A DNA stretch of 64,000 bases, from NCBI GenBank assembly GCA_025526935.1, contig JAHLKD010000112.1, positions 106,640 to 170,639 of the forward strand. The letters are read 5' to 3'. The notes under the pieces are model-generated. The model did no database searches. It saw nothing but the letters and a program-made list of their open reading frames with translations, and had not been told where the DNA came from. Each line of letters opens with the position of its first letter. Position 1 is the stretch's first letter. The position numbers and the translations under genes are program-made. This DNA is from Cladochytrium replicatum (Eukaryota; Chytridiomycota; Chytridiomycetes; Cladochytriales; Cladochytriaceae). Below are positions 1 to 11,003 of this stretch, one piece after another.

Positions 1-9
1 TTATCTTAC

Positions 10-382
10 CCGCCCACAACCAAGCAGCGTCAGACGTGACGCTCTCGACGAAGCACAGACCCTTCATCGCCTCGGCGCAAAGCGGACCCGACTGCGAGGC
101 GAGGTAGAACGCCGTCACGATCGCGGATTCGTAGCCTGATGTTGAACTTCCGCTTCGATTCGCCGACGGATCCAGTCTTGGCTGGGTTTTGCGCAGAGTC
201 ACCCAGCTCTTCGTCCGTGGCTGATTCGGTACCTTTGAGGCCTCAACTTCGTCCTTGAGCGTGGGTGCAGTCGCAATGACGATGCCGCCGAAACTCGGAC
301 GCACGGGCGTGGTGCTCAGCGTTCCTGTCTTGAGCACGGTAGTGTCCAACCCACCGATCCCGAAAATATTTATAGCGAGATC
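10..382 (-). pseudogene. EFL1: EFL1/Ria1 ribosome-assembly GTPase fragment (exon at window edge)
   Basis: The minus strand is open across this stretch and encodes an EF2-like segment: INIFGIGGLDTTVLKTGTL, then about 50 low-similarity residues, then SAIVTAFYLASQSGPLCAEA. Both blocks match elongation factor-like GTPase 1, which releases eIF6 from pre-60S subunits in the cytoplasm. A GTAAGA splice donor sits at 4-9 and an AG acceptor is possible at 383-384, so it looks like one exon. In the family these two blocks (domain II and domain IV) are separated by roughly 150-200 residues that are missing here, and no GTPase domain is found to the right, where a plus-strand coding stretch begins instead. 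I therefore read it as a truncated or internally deleted copy; a strongly diverged live gene running off the window is the alternative. Confidence 0.5.
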
Positions 383-679
383 CTTCGATCATGGTGTTTC
401 AGACTTGGGACGACAAAGATGATGGACAGAAGACGCTGTTTAACAGACTCTGCAAGATACGGTATTGTAGAATCCAAACGCTTGAATTTGTTTATTTGCA
501 AGACCAGTGCTTCATGCTTTCCAACGCTGAGGCACGATTTTTTATTTTCCCAATTTGATTACTCTCACTAGCTATTTTCGGCCATGTGTTCTCAATTTTC
601 AGTTCTTTCCCTCCTCTACGCTTGACGAAGCCGTGATTAAGTAATTCGAATGGTGGTGTTCAGTAAATACACGACGCGA

Positions 680-1148
680 GCAACTTTGCGGCTATTTACA
701 CGGTCGGCAAACCCGACAACGGCTGGCATCTTCAGAATGGACAGCTTGTCATCGGAAACGGCCAAACTTATGTGAGCACCCTTGACACATCAGCAATTTT
801 GATCTTGTCCGTCCCCAGCGGAGCGAGCCAGGTTTCTACTCACATAGTTGTGTAGGTTGCGTCGAGCTGGGCTTTGACTTTTTCAGCCTTTCTACTTAAG
901 ATCCTTCGACAGATGAGACACTGGCAACGCTCTTTTCACAATCTGGAACTGGAACACTATCGACAACTCAATCTGCACCGGTCGCGGGAAAGTCCGCAAT
1001 TGGAGTGAACCTTCGGTTCACAGCAGATGCGGGAGTAGTGGCGAGGTTGGGTCCAAATCAAGACCTTATGGGTCAGCTTCGCTTAGATTCAGCTCTATTC
1101 AAGGATATACTACTAGATCCTTCTGGTGCTAATGTTAAACAATATTGA
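680..1148 (+). pseudogene. 3' part of an unrecognised gene
   Basis: The plus strand is open from about 676 to 855 and encodes IYTVGKPDNGWHLQNGQLVI followed by GNGQTY. It ends either at a GTGAGC donor near 773 or at a TAG at 853. A second open stretch from about 912 to the TGA at 1146-1148 encodes a Ser/Thr-rich and then hydrophilic tail ending GANVKQY. Codon use looks coding, but there is no start codon or N-terminus in front of it and I do not recognise the family. It could be the final exons of a decayed secreted or surface protein. It ends 97 bases before the preferred TatD start and on the same strand. Confidence 0.3.
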
Positions 1149-1245
1149 GATACAAGTAGACTTTTGGGCACAATACACCCAGAGAGCTCAACAACCATAA
1201 ATCATCATTTAGGTGAACCATCGTTCTGCCGCTGGTTATTTCTGT

Positions 1246-2106
1246 ATGTCTTTTGCCGTTGTAGACACCCATAGCCATCTTGGTTCCCCGTCCTTTTCAA
1301 CCGATGAAATACCCGACCTTCTCTCTCGCGCCCGCAGCGCTCCCGCCTCAGTTAAATCCGTGATTGCGGTCTCCGAGTCTCTCGAAAACCTCCAGCTTCT
1401 CCTCGACATCGCATTGAACAATCCCAGCAGCATCCACGTCGCCGCAGGAATCCACCCCGTCCAACGCGACGGCACATCCTCCGACCCTTCGCTCCTCCCT
1501 CCCTTCCTCTCTTACGTTCAAAAAAATGCCGACCGTCTCGTAGCCATCGGCGAAATCGGCCTCGATTTCACCCCTCACGTCATCGGCAAACCAGGCGACC
1601 CTACCACGGAGCCCAAAAAGCAAGCGCAAAAGGAAACATTCGCCTCCCTCCTCCACCTCGCGAACGCCCTCAACCTCCCCGTCTCAATCCACTCCCGCAA
1701 CGCCGGCCACCACGCAATCGATGTTCTGGAAACGCACGCACGCACACCCGTCGTGCTGCACGCTTACGACGGTCGAGCGGCGACGGTCAGGAGGGCGCTG
1801 CAGCTCGGGTACTACTTTAGCGTCGCGCCGATCGTGGTGAGAGAGGAGAGGTTTAGAAAGTTGGTCGAACTTGTGCCGATCGAGAGGCTGGTGCTGGAGA
1901 GCGATGCGCCGGCGTTGGGGCCAGTGAAGGGGGAAAGGAATGAGCCGAAGAATTTGGAGGTTGCGGCGAGGGTGGTTGCGGAGATCAAGGGCGTGAGCTT
2001 TGAGCAGGTTTGCCGGATCACAACGGAGAACGCACTCCGAATATTTCCAAAGTTATCGTCCGGAATGTGGATGTATGATGATGTTTCCGAGGCTCACATC
2101 TTATAG
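1246..2106 (+). CDS. TatD-family metal-dependent hydrolase/DNase
   Basis: A 286-aa single-exon protein of the TatD amidohydrolase-type TIM-barrel family, metal-dependent deoxyribonucleases or hydrolases, nearest in length to TATDN3-like members. The metal ligands are all visible: DTHSHL near the N-terminus, GEIGLD in the middle, SIHSR, VVLHAY and the ESDAP aspartate near the C-terminus. The start at 1246 (MSFAVVDTHSHL) puts the first metal motif eight residues in, as is normal for the family; an in-frame ATG at 1213 would add 11 residues without homology. The last about 20 residues after the FPKL segment are unusual. A substrate cannot be told from sequence; DNA 3'-5' exonuclease activity is the family expectation. 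Confidence 0.88.
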   Translation: MSFAVVDTHSHLGSPSFSTDEIPDLLSRARSAPASVKSVIAVSESLENLQLLLDIALNNPSSIHVAAGIHPVQRDGTSSDPSLLPPFLSYVQKNADRLVAIGEIGLDFTPHVIGKPGDPTTEPKKQAQKETFASLLHLANALNLPVSIHSRNAGHHAIDVLETHARTPVVLHAYDGRAATVRRALQLGYYFSVAPIVVREERFRKLVELVPIERLVLESDAPALGPVKGERNEPKNLEVAARVVAEIKGVSFEQVCRITTENALRIFPKLSSGMWMYDDVSEAHIL

Positions 2107-2244
2107 CAACAATTTGCTACCACAAATACATTGAATCAGGGCACCTGGTGAATGAATGTCGTCAATCATATTCTTCAGTCGTAACTTTTGTCCAAATCAA
2201 TCAGGTGGACGATAAGTAGTTATCCATCGTTGTAAGAATTTATG

Positions 2245-4060
2245 AACTGCCCCTTTTCTTGACAGGATCTGCATCAAGGTAATCCCACATACCACAAACT
2301 CCACCAATAACAGCTTTTGTGGAATCTTGACAAGGAGATGCATCACAATAGACAATAGCATTAACTGTTTCATAAGTGTGGGATAAAGTTTTTATGTGTT
2401 CTACGGTTCAATTGCTTTTCACATCGGTCACAAGTACTCCTCCATTTCTCAACATCCTTCCAAATTAGGCCACCAATATCTACTAGATATCTTTTTGAAT
2501 TTTGCTTCTCTGCCTCCATGACCACCAACAACTCCTTTATGTAAAGGATAAAACGCATGTCATAACTTTTCTGCGCCAATAACTCTCCAAGGAATCTGAA
2601 AATAATAATTAGGACGTTTAAATAAATGACCTTTTCGAAGTAAAAATTGTTTAGTAAGTTTCCAAGTTTTTATCATTCAGAATCACTCAATTCTTCCCAG
2701 TATTCACCAGTTGCCAAATGATGACCTAAACCCCACCATTCTCTGTCATAATCTCCAACACTAAAATCTGAAGGCGTAATAAAGGGACTGAAGAGATAGA
2801 ATTAGAGTTAAAGAGGAAATCATCAAACCCTACTTCAACATCAGTAGAATATCATCATTAGGTAAGGCAATACAAGACATTGCATCTGCACTTCCGTTTT
2901 CTTCTGAGGTAACTGGTTGAATAATAAACAAATAATTGATGACCGTATAAGTCATATTGAAAATGTTTGAGATTCGTTCAAACAGCTAAGAGTTGATAGT
3001 AGCATAATTTCGTTGAGCAGAATTAGCACTTCCACCGGGCACCTGCATAGCTAATTGACCTCACATTGATCTTGTCAAGTGAACCTCTGCGTTGAAGTAA
3101 ATGACCATCCTAAATTTGACCAGTCACTCTCAACAATAAACATCCGTTTGTCCCGTTCTTCCCATTCAGGTAAAGAACAATCCACCATCATCACAAGCAG
3201 ACGAAAGTGCTTTAACAAAGTTCCTTTAAATATCAGTCCATCACCATAAAACATTTGTTCGCAGTAATTGCTGTAAAGCTTCGGCTTTCTGAACTAAAAT
3301 CTGGAATATGTCGTTTAATATATCTGACTAAACCTAAAATTACTGAACAAAAATCTGGATTGTGTGGTTTAAAATATCTGACTAAACCGAAAATGAATGA
3401 ACATCTGTAGGATTATCAAAATCATCTTTCCAATTCTGAATTGTAGAACTTTCTTTGGATTAGGTGCATCGCCTTTGAAGGGAACATAAAACCCTTAAAC
3501 AACTGCCTTAGGAATACAAATCTGAGACTTAATTCCAGAAGCAGTCAAGTTAGCTTGTTCTAAAGTATTTAAAGCTTCATCTACAAGATCGAAATGGTCT
3601 TTGAAAAATTTATCAATTCCATCTTCTCCTAAAGTGAAATCTGTATCTCTAAGTTTAGGTCCTACAATAGGAATATCATCTACGTAGATTGCAATCTTAT
3701 CAGGAAAGAATTTTGTTAAAACTACTGTCATCACTCGTTGATAGACTGCAATTAGCATTTGTCCAACCTTGAGAAACAACCATCATTTGCATTAATCCAA
3801 GTGGAGTATGAATAGATAAAAATGGAGATCTCTCTGATCAACACCCATTTCATGATATCCAGAGAAAAGATCAACTAATGTGTATACCATCCGACGGTAT
3901 ATTTATACAAGGTCTGCATATCTTGAATGAAGCTATAAACACCTCCTCTATTCTTTTCAAGGACAAACCATCTACTAACGTATGCTGAGTCAGATTCCAG
4001 AGGAGAATTCACTTCATCCGCCCACAGAACTTCTCCAGCAACGTTGTTGGGCTGAGAGTC
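2245..4060 (-). mobile_element. Decayed Ty3/gypsy LTR retrotransposon pol (RT, RNase H, integrase fragments)
   Basis: Minus-strand pieces appear in the order expected for a Ty3/gypsy polyprotein. Near 3890-4010 a segment reads RWFVLEKNRGGVYSFIQDMQ (RT N-terminal part). At about 3830-3895 there is DLFSGYHEMGVDQRDL (palm). After a frameshift come SIHTPLGLMQMMVVSQGWTN and, in the 3495-3779 stretch, the catalytic YVDD box followed by IPIVGPK. Near 3291-3398 there is a GLVRYIKRHIPDF connection motif, then VIYFNAEVHL and SADAMSCIALP (RNase H). At 2370-2579 there is an integrase zinc-binding-like IWKDVEKWRSTCDRCEKQ. Stops and frameshifts between pieces make it dead. I found no LTRs or gag. Confidence 0.75.
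3291..3398. repeat. Two tandem copies of a 54-bp unit inside the dead RT/RNase H region
   Basis: Positions 3291-3344 and 3345-3398 are a tandem duplication of 54 bp. Both copies begin GAAC, carry AAATCTGGA and end in ATATCTGACTAAACC plus a short A-rich tail. On the minus strand each copy encodes a version of the gypsy motif GLVRYxKxxxPDF. Members of the family have this motif once, so the duplication arose after the element stopped being under selection. Confidence 0.7.
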
Positions 4061-4230
4061 AGGAATAGTTTCCTGAGGGGCGTGAGGCAGAAGGAGCATG
4101 GGAGCGAGCAGGGCCAGAAACAAGGACAATTGTAGCAGGTGGCGTGTCAGACAGCTTGTCAGGTGGTGTGTCAGGCGGTGTGTAAGGTGGCTGTGCAGGC
4201 TGAGTACTGGGAGGCGCATAGAGAGAGACA

Positions 4231-4568
<338 letters not shown>

Positions 4569-4574
4569 TACAAC

Positions 4575-4656
4575 GTCAGTATGTCCGAGTGGTTAAGGAG
4601 ACAGACTTGAAATCTGTTGCGTTCTACGCTCACAGGTTCAAATCCTGTTGCTGACG
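4575..4656 (+). tRNA. tRNA-Ser (anticodon TGA)
   Basis: A class II cloverleaf: acceptor stem GTCAGTA pairs with TGCTGAC, the D-arm region is TCCGAGTGGTTAAGGA, the anticodon stem is ACAGA/TCTGT around loop CTTGAAA (anticodon TGA, reading TCA Ser codons). A long variable arm (TGCGTTCTACGC) follows, then the T arm ACAGG-TTCAAAT-CCTGT and discriminator G. No intron and no encoded CCA, as expected for a nuclear eukaryotic gene. Confidence 0.95.
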
Positions 4657-5137
4657 AGAAGATTTTTCTCGGATATCTATTGGTAATGAAGAGAATTTTT
4701 TGATCTTATGTAAATTAAGTATCCATCCTACAAGTTGTGCGTTAGGTATCGCTAGGTATCCTTCCCAGAGTTTGTGTGTTTTTCGTCAAATGAGTTGGTG
4801 CAAGGTCGGTCTGTGCATCCCGCTTTGCGAGACCCTTCCAGACACCTTTTCTCGTCTTCCAGGCACCGTTTCTCATCTACATTGTGTTTTACATTGGAGC
4901 TTGTACACTACACCAGCTATGCAGATTCAAAAATCATCATATATTTGCTTGTGTACTAGTGTGGTTCTTCTTTCCTAAGCAGTTTTGTCAAAACATGGCA
5001 TACTCGATTATAAGTTACTAAAGAGTCAGGGAGTATATTTAACTGTACATTTCAAGTTACAAATAAAGGCAATCCCAGCTGCAGAGAAACGGTCAAACTT
5101 GAAAGACCACCACATAACATTACACTGCAATCTTTTT
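4657..5137. other. Intergenic, nothing recognised
   Basis: This stretch lies between the tRNA-Ser gene and the stop codon of the SMP-domain gene. It is AT-rich with short unsupported open frames. The T-run directly after the tRNA (TTTTTCTC near 4663) is a plausible Pol III terminator. Confidence 0.5.
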
Positions 5138-8100
5138 TCAGATTGTTTCCGCGGATCCCATTCCACCGGCACCATCATTCTGCTCGCCTGGCGCTGCATG
5201 CCACGACTCCCTCAAATCGGTACGCGAATAAGTTGATGCGCCTGTCCCCTTCCGCCTCCGTAGTTGACCACTACCAGCAGCAGCAGTCTCATCACACCCC
5301 GTTCCACTTCCAGGTGGCAGAGATGTCGATATGCTTACTCCCAGCATGTCCAATACTGTAGAAGGTGGTCGCGCTCCTGATGCAGTTGCTGATGACGATG
5401 GAGCAGCGGCAGGGCTGCTCGGAAACCTTGTTTTCCAAGCCTGCGGGCCAGCTTGGGGTGGGGATGCGCCGTCCCGTCGGAAAGGCGTTGGAACAGACTC
5501 ACGACGGGTTGGATGCACGCCTGGTGTGTGAAGGTTGTTGTACATGCTCAAGGGTCGGTCACCACGAAGACGCGGAAAGCTGGCGCGATGAGGCAGCGAT
5601 CTGTTTGGGGTAAGTGCTGCAGCCGCCGCCGACAGTGTTGGCTTTGGCGTGGATGGTGCAGACCGACTTCCTTCCCCCAAACCACCCCCAACGCGCTCAA
5701 TCGCAAAGTCGAGCAACTCGTTCGCCGCCGCTGCAGCTGCTCCCGCGGCCGCGGTAGCAATGTCATCCCGTTGTGCCCCGTCACCGGCGGCGCTGGGTGC
5801 GGCACACGTGGATGATACCACACTGATCCCAGAGGGTTCGCGTTGCTTTGTAAACAGCGAGTTGTTCATCTGCACTTGCTCGTCGTTGATAGGAACGACA
5901 ACACCTGCGACTTCCAGCAACGACACAGTGGACGTCATTGCGCGAGCGGCCAGATAACCTGCCGTGCGCGCTACAGTGCTGGTCGCATCACGAGTCCGCG
6001 GGCTGGAGAGAATCTGAAGCGCTCTGGAGCTCCAAGTGTGTGCAGGAGAGGCAGTTGGGGTTGTTGTCTCAGACGCGGGCTCAGCGGACGGCAAGGAGCT
6101 CGATCCACCAGCGTTGAGCTCCCCAGGCGTTACCGGACTCTGCTCTCCTTCCCTCTCCTCCCCACCTTCGTCATCAGCTTCTACGCCCTCGTCGTTGTCC
6201 ACGTCGTCGCGATAGTAAACACTCCCACCATCACTATTTTCGTCGTCAGCGGGGTCTGGATCACCCGAGCTCCCATTCCTATTGCGAACCCATTCTTCAA
6301 TGCTCCTCGACCTTTCTGAATCCACGATCTCGCTACTTGGACGGCGCACAAGTTTCTTGACCGCTTCGTTCACAGTTGCAGATGGCGCTACTTTTGGCTC
6401 AGGAACTCCTGGCCGTTTCCGCCGAGCGACGGGCGTCAATTCGCCGTCCTCTCCATCTTCACCCTTTACCCAGCTCCCCGAATGTTTTGAAAGCTCTCCC
6501 ACCTTGGTCAAATCTACCACCGTCTCCCCCATGTCATACTCGTAACGACTTCTCGAAGCGCCACGAACGATCGGCTCATCTCTTGGTGTTTCCGCGGTCG
6601 TACTTCGACTCCTTGAAGATGTAGTCGCGCTGCCCTGAACAATGGTGCCTGTCACTGAGCTCGAAATCGGAGTTCTCGGTGGTGTGTGATACATCCCGCT
6701 AACAATGCCATTGATTCTCGCCCGCTCGTCCCCAAGCTCGTCGATCTCCGAGCGAGTCTCCTCAGGTATCCGCCCCATATGTCTTCGCAGCCACCTGTTC
6801 ACATCGTCCAACCCTACACAATCTTCTCCATCAGTAATTGCATCCTCGGTTCCATCTTCGTCGTCTTCGACAGGGTCATCTCCCCAAAAGATTCCGCCTT
6901 TGCCTTCAGGAAGAGGCCAGAAGCTCCAATCGTCCATGTTGGGCAACATTACGAATTCCTCGAGAGCGTCAATAACGCGACGCTCGATGACTTGATTGAC
7001 AAGGTGGAGCTTAATCAGTTTGTTCGATATGATCGGTTCCACTGGAAAACGATGGATTAGCATCGGACAGCGATAACAGCAGATGTACCCACCATCGAGC
7101 TCAAGCTGAATACCAGGGTCCCGGTAAAATCCAACCCATACGCGGTTCGTCTCCCAGTATGGCTTGACCTTCAACAGCACCCGCGCAGCAAACCTCTTTA
7201 CTCTGATCGCAACCACCAGCGGCACCTGCAGAGGCTTCACGCCGTAACGGTCCAAGCTCGGCACACTAATCGTCGCCAGCGTAGCAGCCTGAACCCTCGC
7301 CCCGCCAGTATACTCGATATCCATCTCAATCCTCATGTCCCCATCGACGCTGAGGTCAAGTAGCTTTGGATTTGAAAGCAACGGAATCGAATCTCCCACG
7401 TCAATGTCCTGAATCACAATGTCTCCGAGAAACCCGAATTGTTGCTGCTGTTGTTGCTGTTGTTTTGGATCAAGGGCGATGGGCGAACCCAATCGTGAGA
7501 ACCAGCCTTTCGCCGATGACACTCCGTCTTTGAAGGAAGAAACGGCGGGAACGCCGTGTTTAGTTCTTCTGGAAAGCTTTGCAAGTAACCATTCTTTGAT
7601 CCGCGGGTTAGAATGGATCGCCACGAACGCTCGCCCCACAAGCGCATTCAGCCACGCCGTTGCACTATAGGATTCCGCGCTCATAGATTGGGGTGATCCC
7701 GATGCTGTCGAAGGAATAGTCCCTGGCTTCTTCTCCCCTGACTCTCCTTCCGCTTCTCCATCACCTTTCACCCTCTCGACGAGTTTTTGCATGATCCGCC
7801 TGTAATTCTTCATCGCCATGCTTTCGACTCTCCCTGTTACACCGCTCCCGCTACTATTGCTCCCGGTTTCAGTTCCCGCTCCCGAGCCGTGTCTAGTGCG
7901 TAGCCTCGACGACCGTCTAAGCATCAAATACCAATCCTCCTTGTCGCACCCCGTCGGCGCATAAGCGTACATAGTCAGCATCCGCTGGGTAGAGAACTCA
8001 AGACCTGGCGACCCTTCCGCCCCGCTCGCCTCCCCCGTCGACCCGTTCCTCTTTCTCCGGCCCTTCTGAAGATCGAGAAGCACCTTGCTACGGATCCGGA

Positions 8101-9040
8101 CGGGATTCTCACGAGCGTATACCTCATTGTCGGGAAGATTCTCCGGAAACAAGTCAACACGGTATTGGGGCAGGAGCAACACATCCGTGCACTCGCGCTC
8201 GTCGTCAGATTCATACAACAGCAGCGTCTTCTGCTTCAAAACGCCATAGACGTCTCTGTATGGTTTTGGGAGGGGTTCAGTTGGGGCGTCGGTGGGTGAC
8301 GCGGGTGGGGAGGTAGATTCCGCTGGGGTATCGGAGGGTATGGAGAGTCCACGACGTTGTGCGACACCAAGGGACTGCGGGATGAATCGGGAGGCAAGTG
8401 TGGTTGCGATGGAAGCGGTAGAGAACGCTGCAGAGACGGTAGCAGAGAGCACTCGTCCACGAAGAGTAGGTGCAGGGGCGTTAGGAGCTGCGAATGCAGG
8501 TTGTGCGATTGGTGCTGGAGGAGAGTTTCCCAAGGCTAGGTTGTTACCAGGATGCGCAGGGACGTCAGAAGATGCCTCAGCTGCTGGTGGTGCTTTCGGA
8601 ACATCACGAGGGCTGGAAGAATGCGGCCCAAAGTCCGCCAGCTCGTCGGGGGTAAGTGGGCGAGTGGCCATACGGATCCAGCCAATTTTGCCTAGTTGGA
8701 CATCGCGCAAATCGCTGGGTCGACTACCGATGTCCTTTGAGCTGTCGATTGAGCGGAAGAGTGGAGGCCGCGGATGAGGTAGGGCCAACTCCGACTTTTG
8801 TGGTGCGAGGTAGTATGGAAGCCAGTAGACGAGGAGCACCATGCACAGGACCAGAGCACAAAGTGACAACGCACTTCCTATTGCAAATGCGAGCAGGTGC
8901 GAGGCGACTGTCCACAGGGACATACCTCCGAGTCTGATGGTGAGGGACTGAGAGGCTGACGTTAAAACGGACGTCCAATAATACCGGCAATAAATTAACC
9001 TTCTGTAAAGGTGGTGGATGAACTCCGAAAAAGTATCCAA
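5138..9040 (-). CDS. SMP-LTD domain lipid-transfer protein at ER contact sites (Nvj2/TEX2-like)
   Basis: About 1283 aa in two exons, 7093-9040 and 5138-7041, joined over a 51-nt GT-AG intron; the join restores the SMP sequence ELDVEPIISNKLIK. A strong N-terminal membrane segment (residues about 45-75, WTVASHLLAFAIG onward) is followed by a Pro/Ser-rich linker. Then comes a PH-like region (VYGVLKQKTLLLYESDDERE, residues about 265-380) and a synaptotagmin-like mitochondrial lipid-binding domain (about 475-730) ending in the family signature LPNMDD. The C-terminal 550 residues are disordered and acidic with Ala/Ser tracts. Family members tether ER to vacuole or other organelles and move lipids through the SMP tube. 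Start choice is uncertain: an ATG 39 codons in (MSLWTVASHLL) sits directly before the membrane segment. Confidence 0.8.
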   Translation of the reverse strand: MDTFSEFIHHLYRRLIYCRYYWTSVLTSASQSLTIRLGGMSLWTVASHLLAFAIGSALSLCALVLCMVLLVYWLPYYLAPQKSELALPHPRPPLFRSIDSSKDIGSRPSDLRDVQLGKIGWIRMATRPLTPDELADFGPHSSSPRDVPKAPPAAEASSDVPAHPGNNLALGNSPPAPIAQPAFAAPNAPAPTLRGRVLSATVSAAFSTASIATTLASRFIPQSLGVAQRRGLSIPSDTPAESTSPPASPTDAPTEPLPKPYRDVYGVLKQKTLLLYESDDERECTDVLLLPQYRVDLFPENLPDNEVYARENPVRIRSKVLLDLQKGRRKRNGSTGEASGAEGSPGLEFSTQRMLTMYAYAPTGCDKEDWYLMLRRSSRLRTRHGSGAGTETGSNSSGSGVTGRVESMAMKNYRRIMQKLVERVKGDGEAEGESGEKKPGTIPSTASGSPQSMSAESYSATAWLNALVGRAFVAIHSNPRIKEWLLAKLSRRTKHGVPAVSSFKDGVSSAKGWFSRLGSPIALDPKQQQQQQQQFGFLGDIVIQDIDVGDSIPLLSNPKLLDLSVDGDMRIEMDIEYTGGARVQAATLATISVPSLDRYGVKPLQVPLVVAIRVKRFAARVLLKVKPYWETNRVWVGFYRDPGIQLELDGGYICCYRCPMLIHRFPVEPIISNKLIKLHLVNQVIERRVIDALEEFVMLPNMDDWSFWPLPEGKGGIFWGDDPVEDDEDGTEDAITDGEDCVGLDDVNRWLRRHMGRIPEETRSEIDELGDERARINGIVSGMYHTPPRTPISSSVTGTIVQGSATTSSRSRSTTAETPRDEPIVRGASRSRYEYDMGETVVDLTKVGELSKHSGSWVKGEDGEDGELTPVARRKRPGVPEPKVAPSATVNEAVKKLVRRPSSEIVDSERSRSIEEWVRNRNGSSGDPDPADDENSDGGSVYYRDDVDNDEGVEADDEGGEEREGEQSPVTPGELNAGGSSSLPSAEPASETTTPTASPAHTWSSRALQILSSPRTRDATSTVARTAGYLAARAMTSTVSLLEVAGVVVPINDEQVQMNNSLFTKQREPSGISVVSSTCAAPSAAGDGAQRDDIATAAAGAAAAAANELLDFAIERVGGGLGEGSRSAPSTPKPTLSAAAAALTPNRSLPHRASFPRLRGDRPLSMYNNLHTPGVHPTRRESVPTPFRRDGASPPQAGPQAWKTRFPSSPAAAPSSSATASGARPPSTVLDMLGVSISTSLPPGSGTGCDETAAAGSGQLRRRKGTGASTYSRTDLRESWHAAPGEQNDGAGGMGSAETI

Positions 9041-9745
9041 GTATCCGGTTCTTTCAATGGAGATGGGGATTGAGTTTGGGATTAGCTGGTTGGAAGGGAA
9101 TGTTGGGTTTCAGTGGTGGCTAACGAAGCCCAAGAACTGTGCGATGTCAGAAATTGGTGAATGACCAGTGTGGGTTGATCCTGCTCCACAATGAAGAGAG
9201 CCGCCGACGGCAGAGTTTTACAGGTTCGGTGTCAGTGAGGTCCAAGGTGTTGCGCAACGATCACAGCTGAAAACGAGCAAACCTGATTGGATTGTGTTTG
9301 TGGGAGAGATACGACTGGAATGAGCAGACAAACAATGGACACCAATGAGAAATGAGGAGCGATCTTCTGAAGAAATACATGAAGCGCACAGCAGGGAATG
9401 GTGGAGGTGCAGATGTGGATGAAGTTGGGTGATCCCTTAGTGACGCAGCCGAGAGAATCGTCCTACTTCCGGGTGCAGTGAGGCGACTAGGACCGCAGTG
9501 CTCACTGCAGTCCAGCCGTCGTCAACCGTACAACTTGAGATTTCAAGTTTCCCGTGAATTAGCTTTACACACAACTGGGTAGAAAATGCCGATCGCACAG
9601 CTGGTGCGCTGAGAAACCACATTGAACAATCACTTTTAACATTGTGATCATAAACATGACTGGTTAAGCAACCAGTGATCTTTCCAAACAGCTGCATCCT
9701 AAATTTGGACATCCGTCTTCCGTTACAGCACAGCCAATTCAGGTC
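9041..9745. other. Intergenic: promoter side of the SMP gene and 3' side of the SR gene
   Basis: Both neighbours are on the minus strand, so this stretch must hold the SMP gene's upstream region and the SR gene's 3' end. I saw no convincing gene, repeat or structured RNA in it. Confidence 0.5.
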
Positions 9746-10813
9746 TCAGCGCGAACCAGAACGAGACCTGCTTCTCGCACTTCCACGCCTCTTGTAGTCA
9801 CGATCATCCTCTCGATCGCGACGACGGGGAGGGCTTCCACTCCGTGAGTATGATCGGCGTCGACCACTGCGTTCCCTATCTCTGTCGCTCCTATCGCGAC
9901 TTCTCGAGCGACTGCGGCTGTTGAACAACATATAATGAGTCCATCTCCGAGATATGAAGAGATTTTTGTATTACCCTCCACGAGGACGGTAACGATCGGA
10001 GCTGCGGTCCCTGCTGCGGCTTCGGTCCCTCCTGCTGCTGGTCCTGTCCCGTGCACGCATTTGTGCGGGTGCCTGACGCTCCCCTTTCGCCCATTCGACC
10101 ATGAGTTTGCGGTTGTTAATAGTCAGGTATTCGATTTTCTCGAAAGCCTTTTCGGCAGCGGGAGGATCGGCGAACTCGATGTAAGCTGGGAGTGGGACAA
10201 TTTGTAAGGTACGAAATGGACAATAAACGCAGAAGTTTTACCGAATCCCCGAATATCCTTGGTGTAGTAATCGCGAGGAATGTACACTAAAAGCGCAGAC
10301 CGACCATAATCCAACAAGTGAAATTCAGAGACAGTTCAGTGAGCTTCGTAGGGGGCACTTGACTGCAAAAACAGCTGTAATCTTGGAAAATAGACAGAGG
10401 TGCAAAATCTTTTGCGGCGGTGTAAAGAGTTGTCTTGACTCTTGACTCAAGAAGTGGTAGCACACACACGAAAAGTGAAAGCTCACTCGACCACAAATTA
10501 AAAATCCACCTCAATGAATTCTTCATAATCCTCGCCTGGTCTTGGTGAAAATGATCTTGCTTTTCTTGGCCCCCTGATCGGCAAATGCCATTCGCCTTGT
10601 AGCATCTTTGACTTGAAACTTGACGCTTCATGCCAAAATGCACTCCAATCCGCCTCACTAAAACCTCACTTGCACACTTGAAACTCTTGAAGCTTGTACC
10701 GTCAACATACCGTCCCTGACCTCTCCGTACTTCTCGAACGCCTCACGCAGCGAGTCAGCGCTCGTTGAGTTGTCGATGCCCCTGACGTGCAACGACTTCC
10801 TCCGCGCCGACAT
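9746..10813 (-). CDS. SR-type splicing factor with one RRM (SRSF2/SRSF10-like)
   Basis: Four exons, 10711-10813, 10242-10286, 9975-10185 and 9746-9917, join in frame to 176 aa. The RRM runs from residue 6: KSLHVRGIDNSTSADSLREA carries the RNP2-like strand and helix 1, and after two introns DIRGFAYIEFADPPAAEKAF contains the RNP1 consensus (RGFAYIEF). The C-terminal half is an RS domain (RSRSRSRDRSDRDRERS and further RS/RD dipeptides) that is expected to be phosphorylated. Family members bind exonic enhancers and recruit the spliceosome in the nucleus. The short RS tail and single RRM fit SRSF10/SRSF2 type proteins or yeast-type SR proteins. It shares a 190-bp divergent upstream region with the globin gene. 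Confidence 0.9.
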
Positions 10814-11003
10814 TTTTTTGAGGGCCAATGTTACACAGCCACTGGGATATTTATTGGTTTGAATGTGGTGCACGGACCTCACACAGCCACCGCGCTGGCG
10901 TGCCCGGACCTGCCATAACCGGGTTAATTACGTGTTTTGGCGTGCTGGTGTTGCTGAACCCCACCTCAATGGAGTAAACTTCCTTGCCAGATTTGCCCCC
11001 CAA
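10814..11003. promoter_or_regulatory. Divergent promoter between SR factor and split globin
   Basis: The SR gene (minus) and the globin gene (plus) have start codons only 190 bases apart, so this short stretch must contain both promoters and both 5' leaders. I see no strong TATA box; AT-rich segments lie at 10845-10860 and 10920-10940. Confidence 0.6.
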
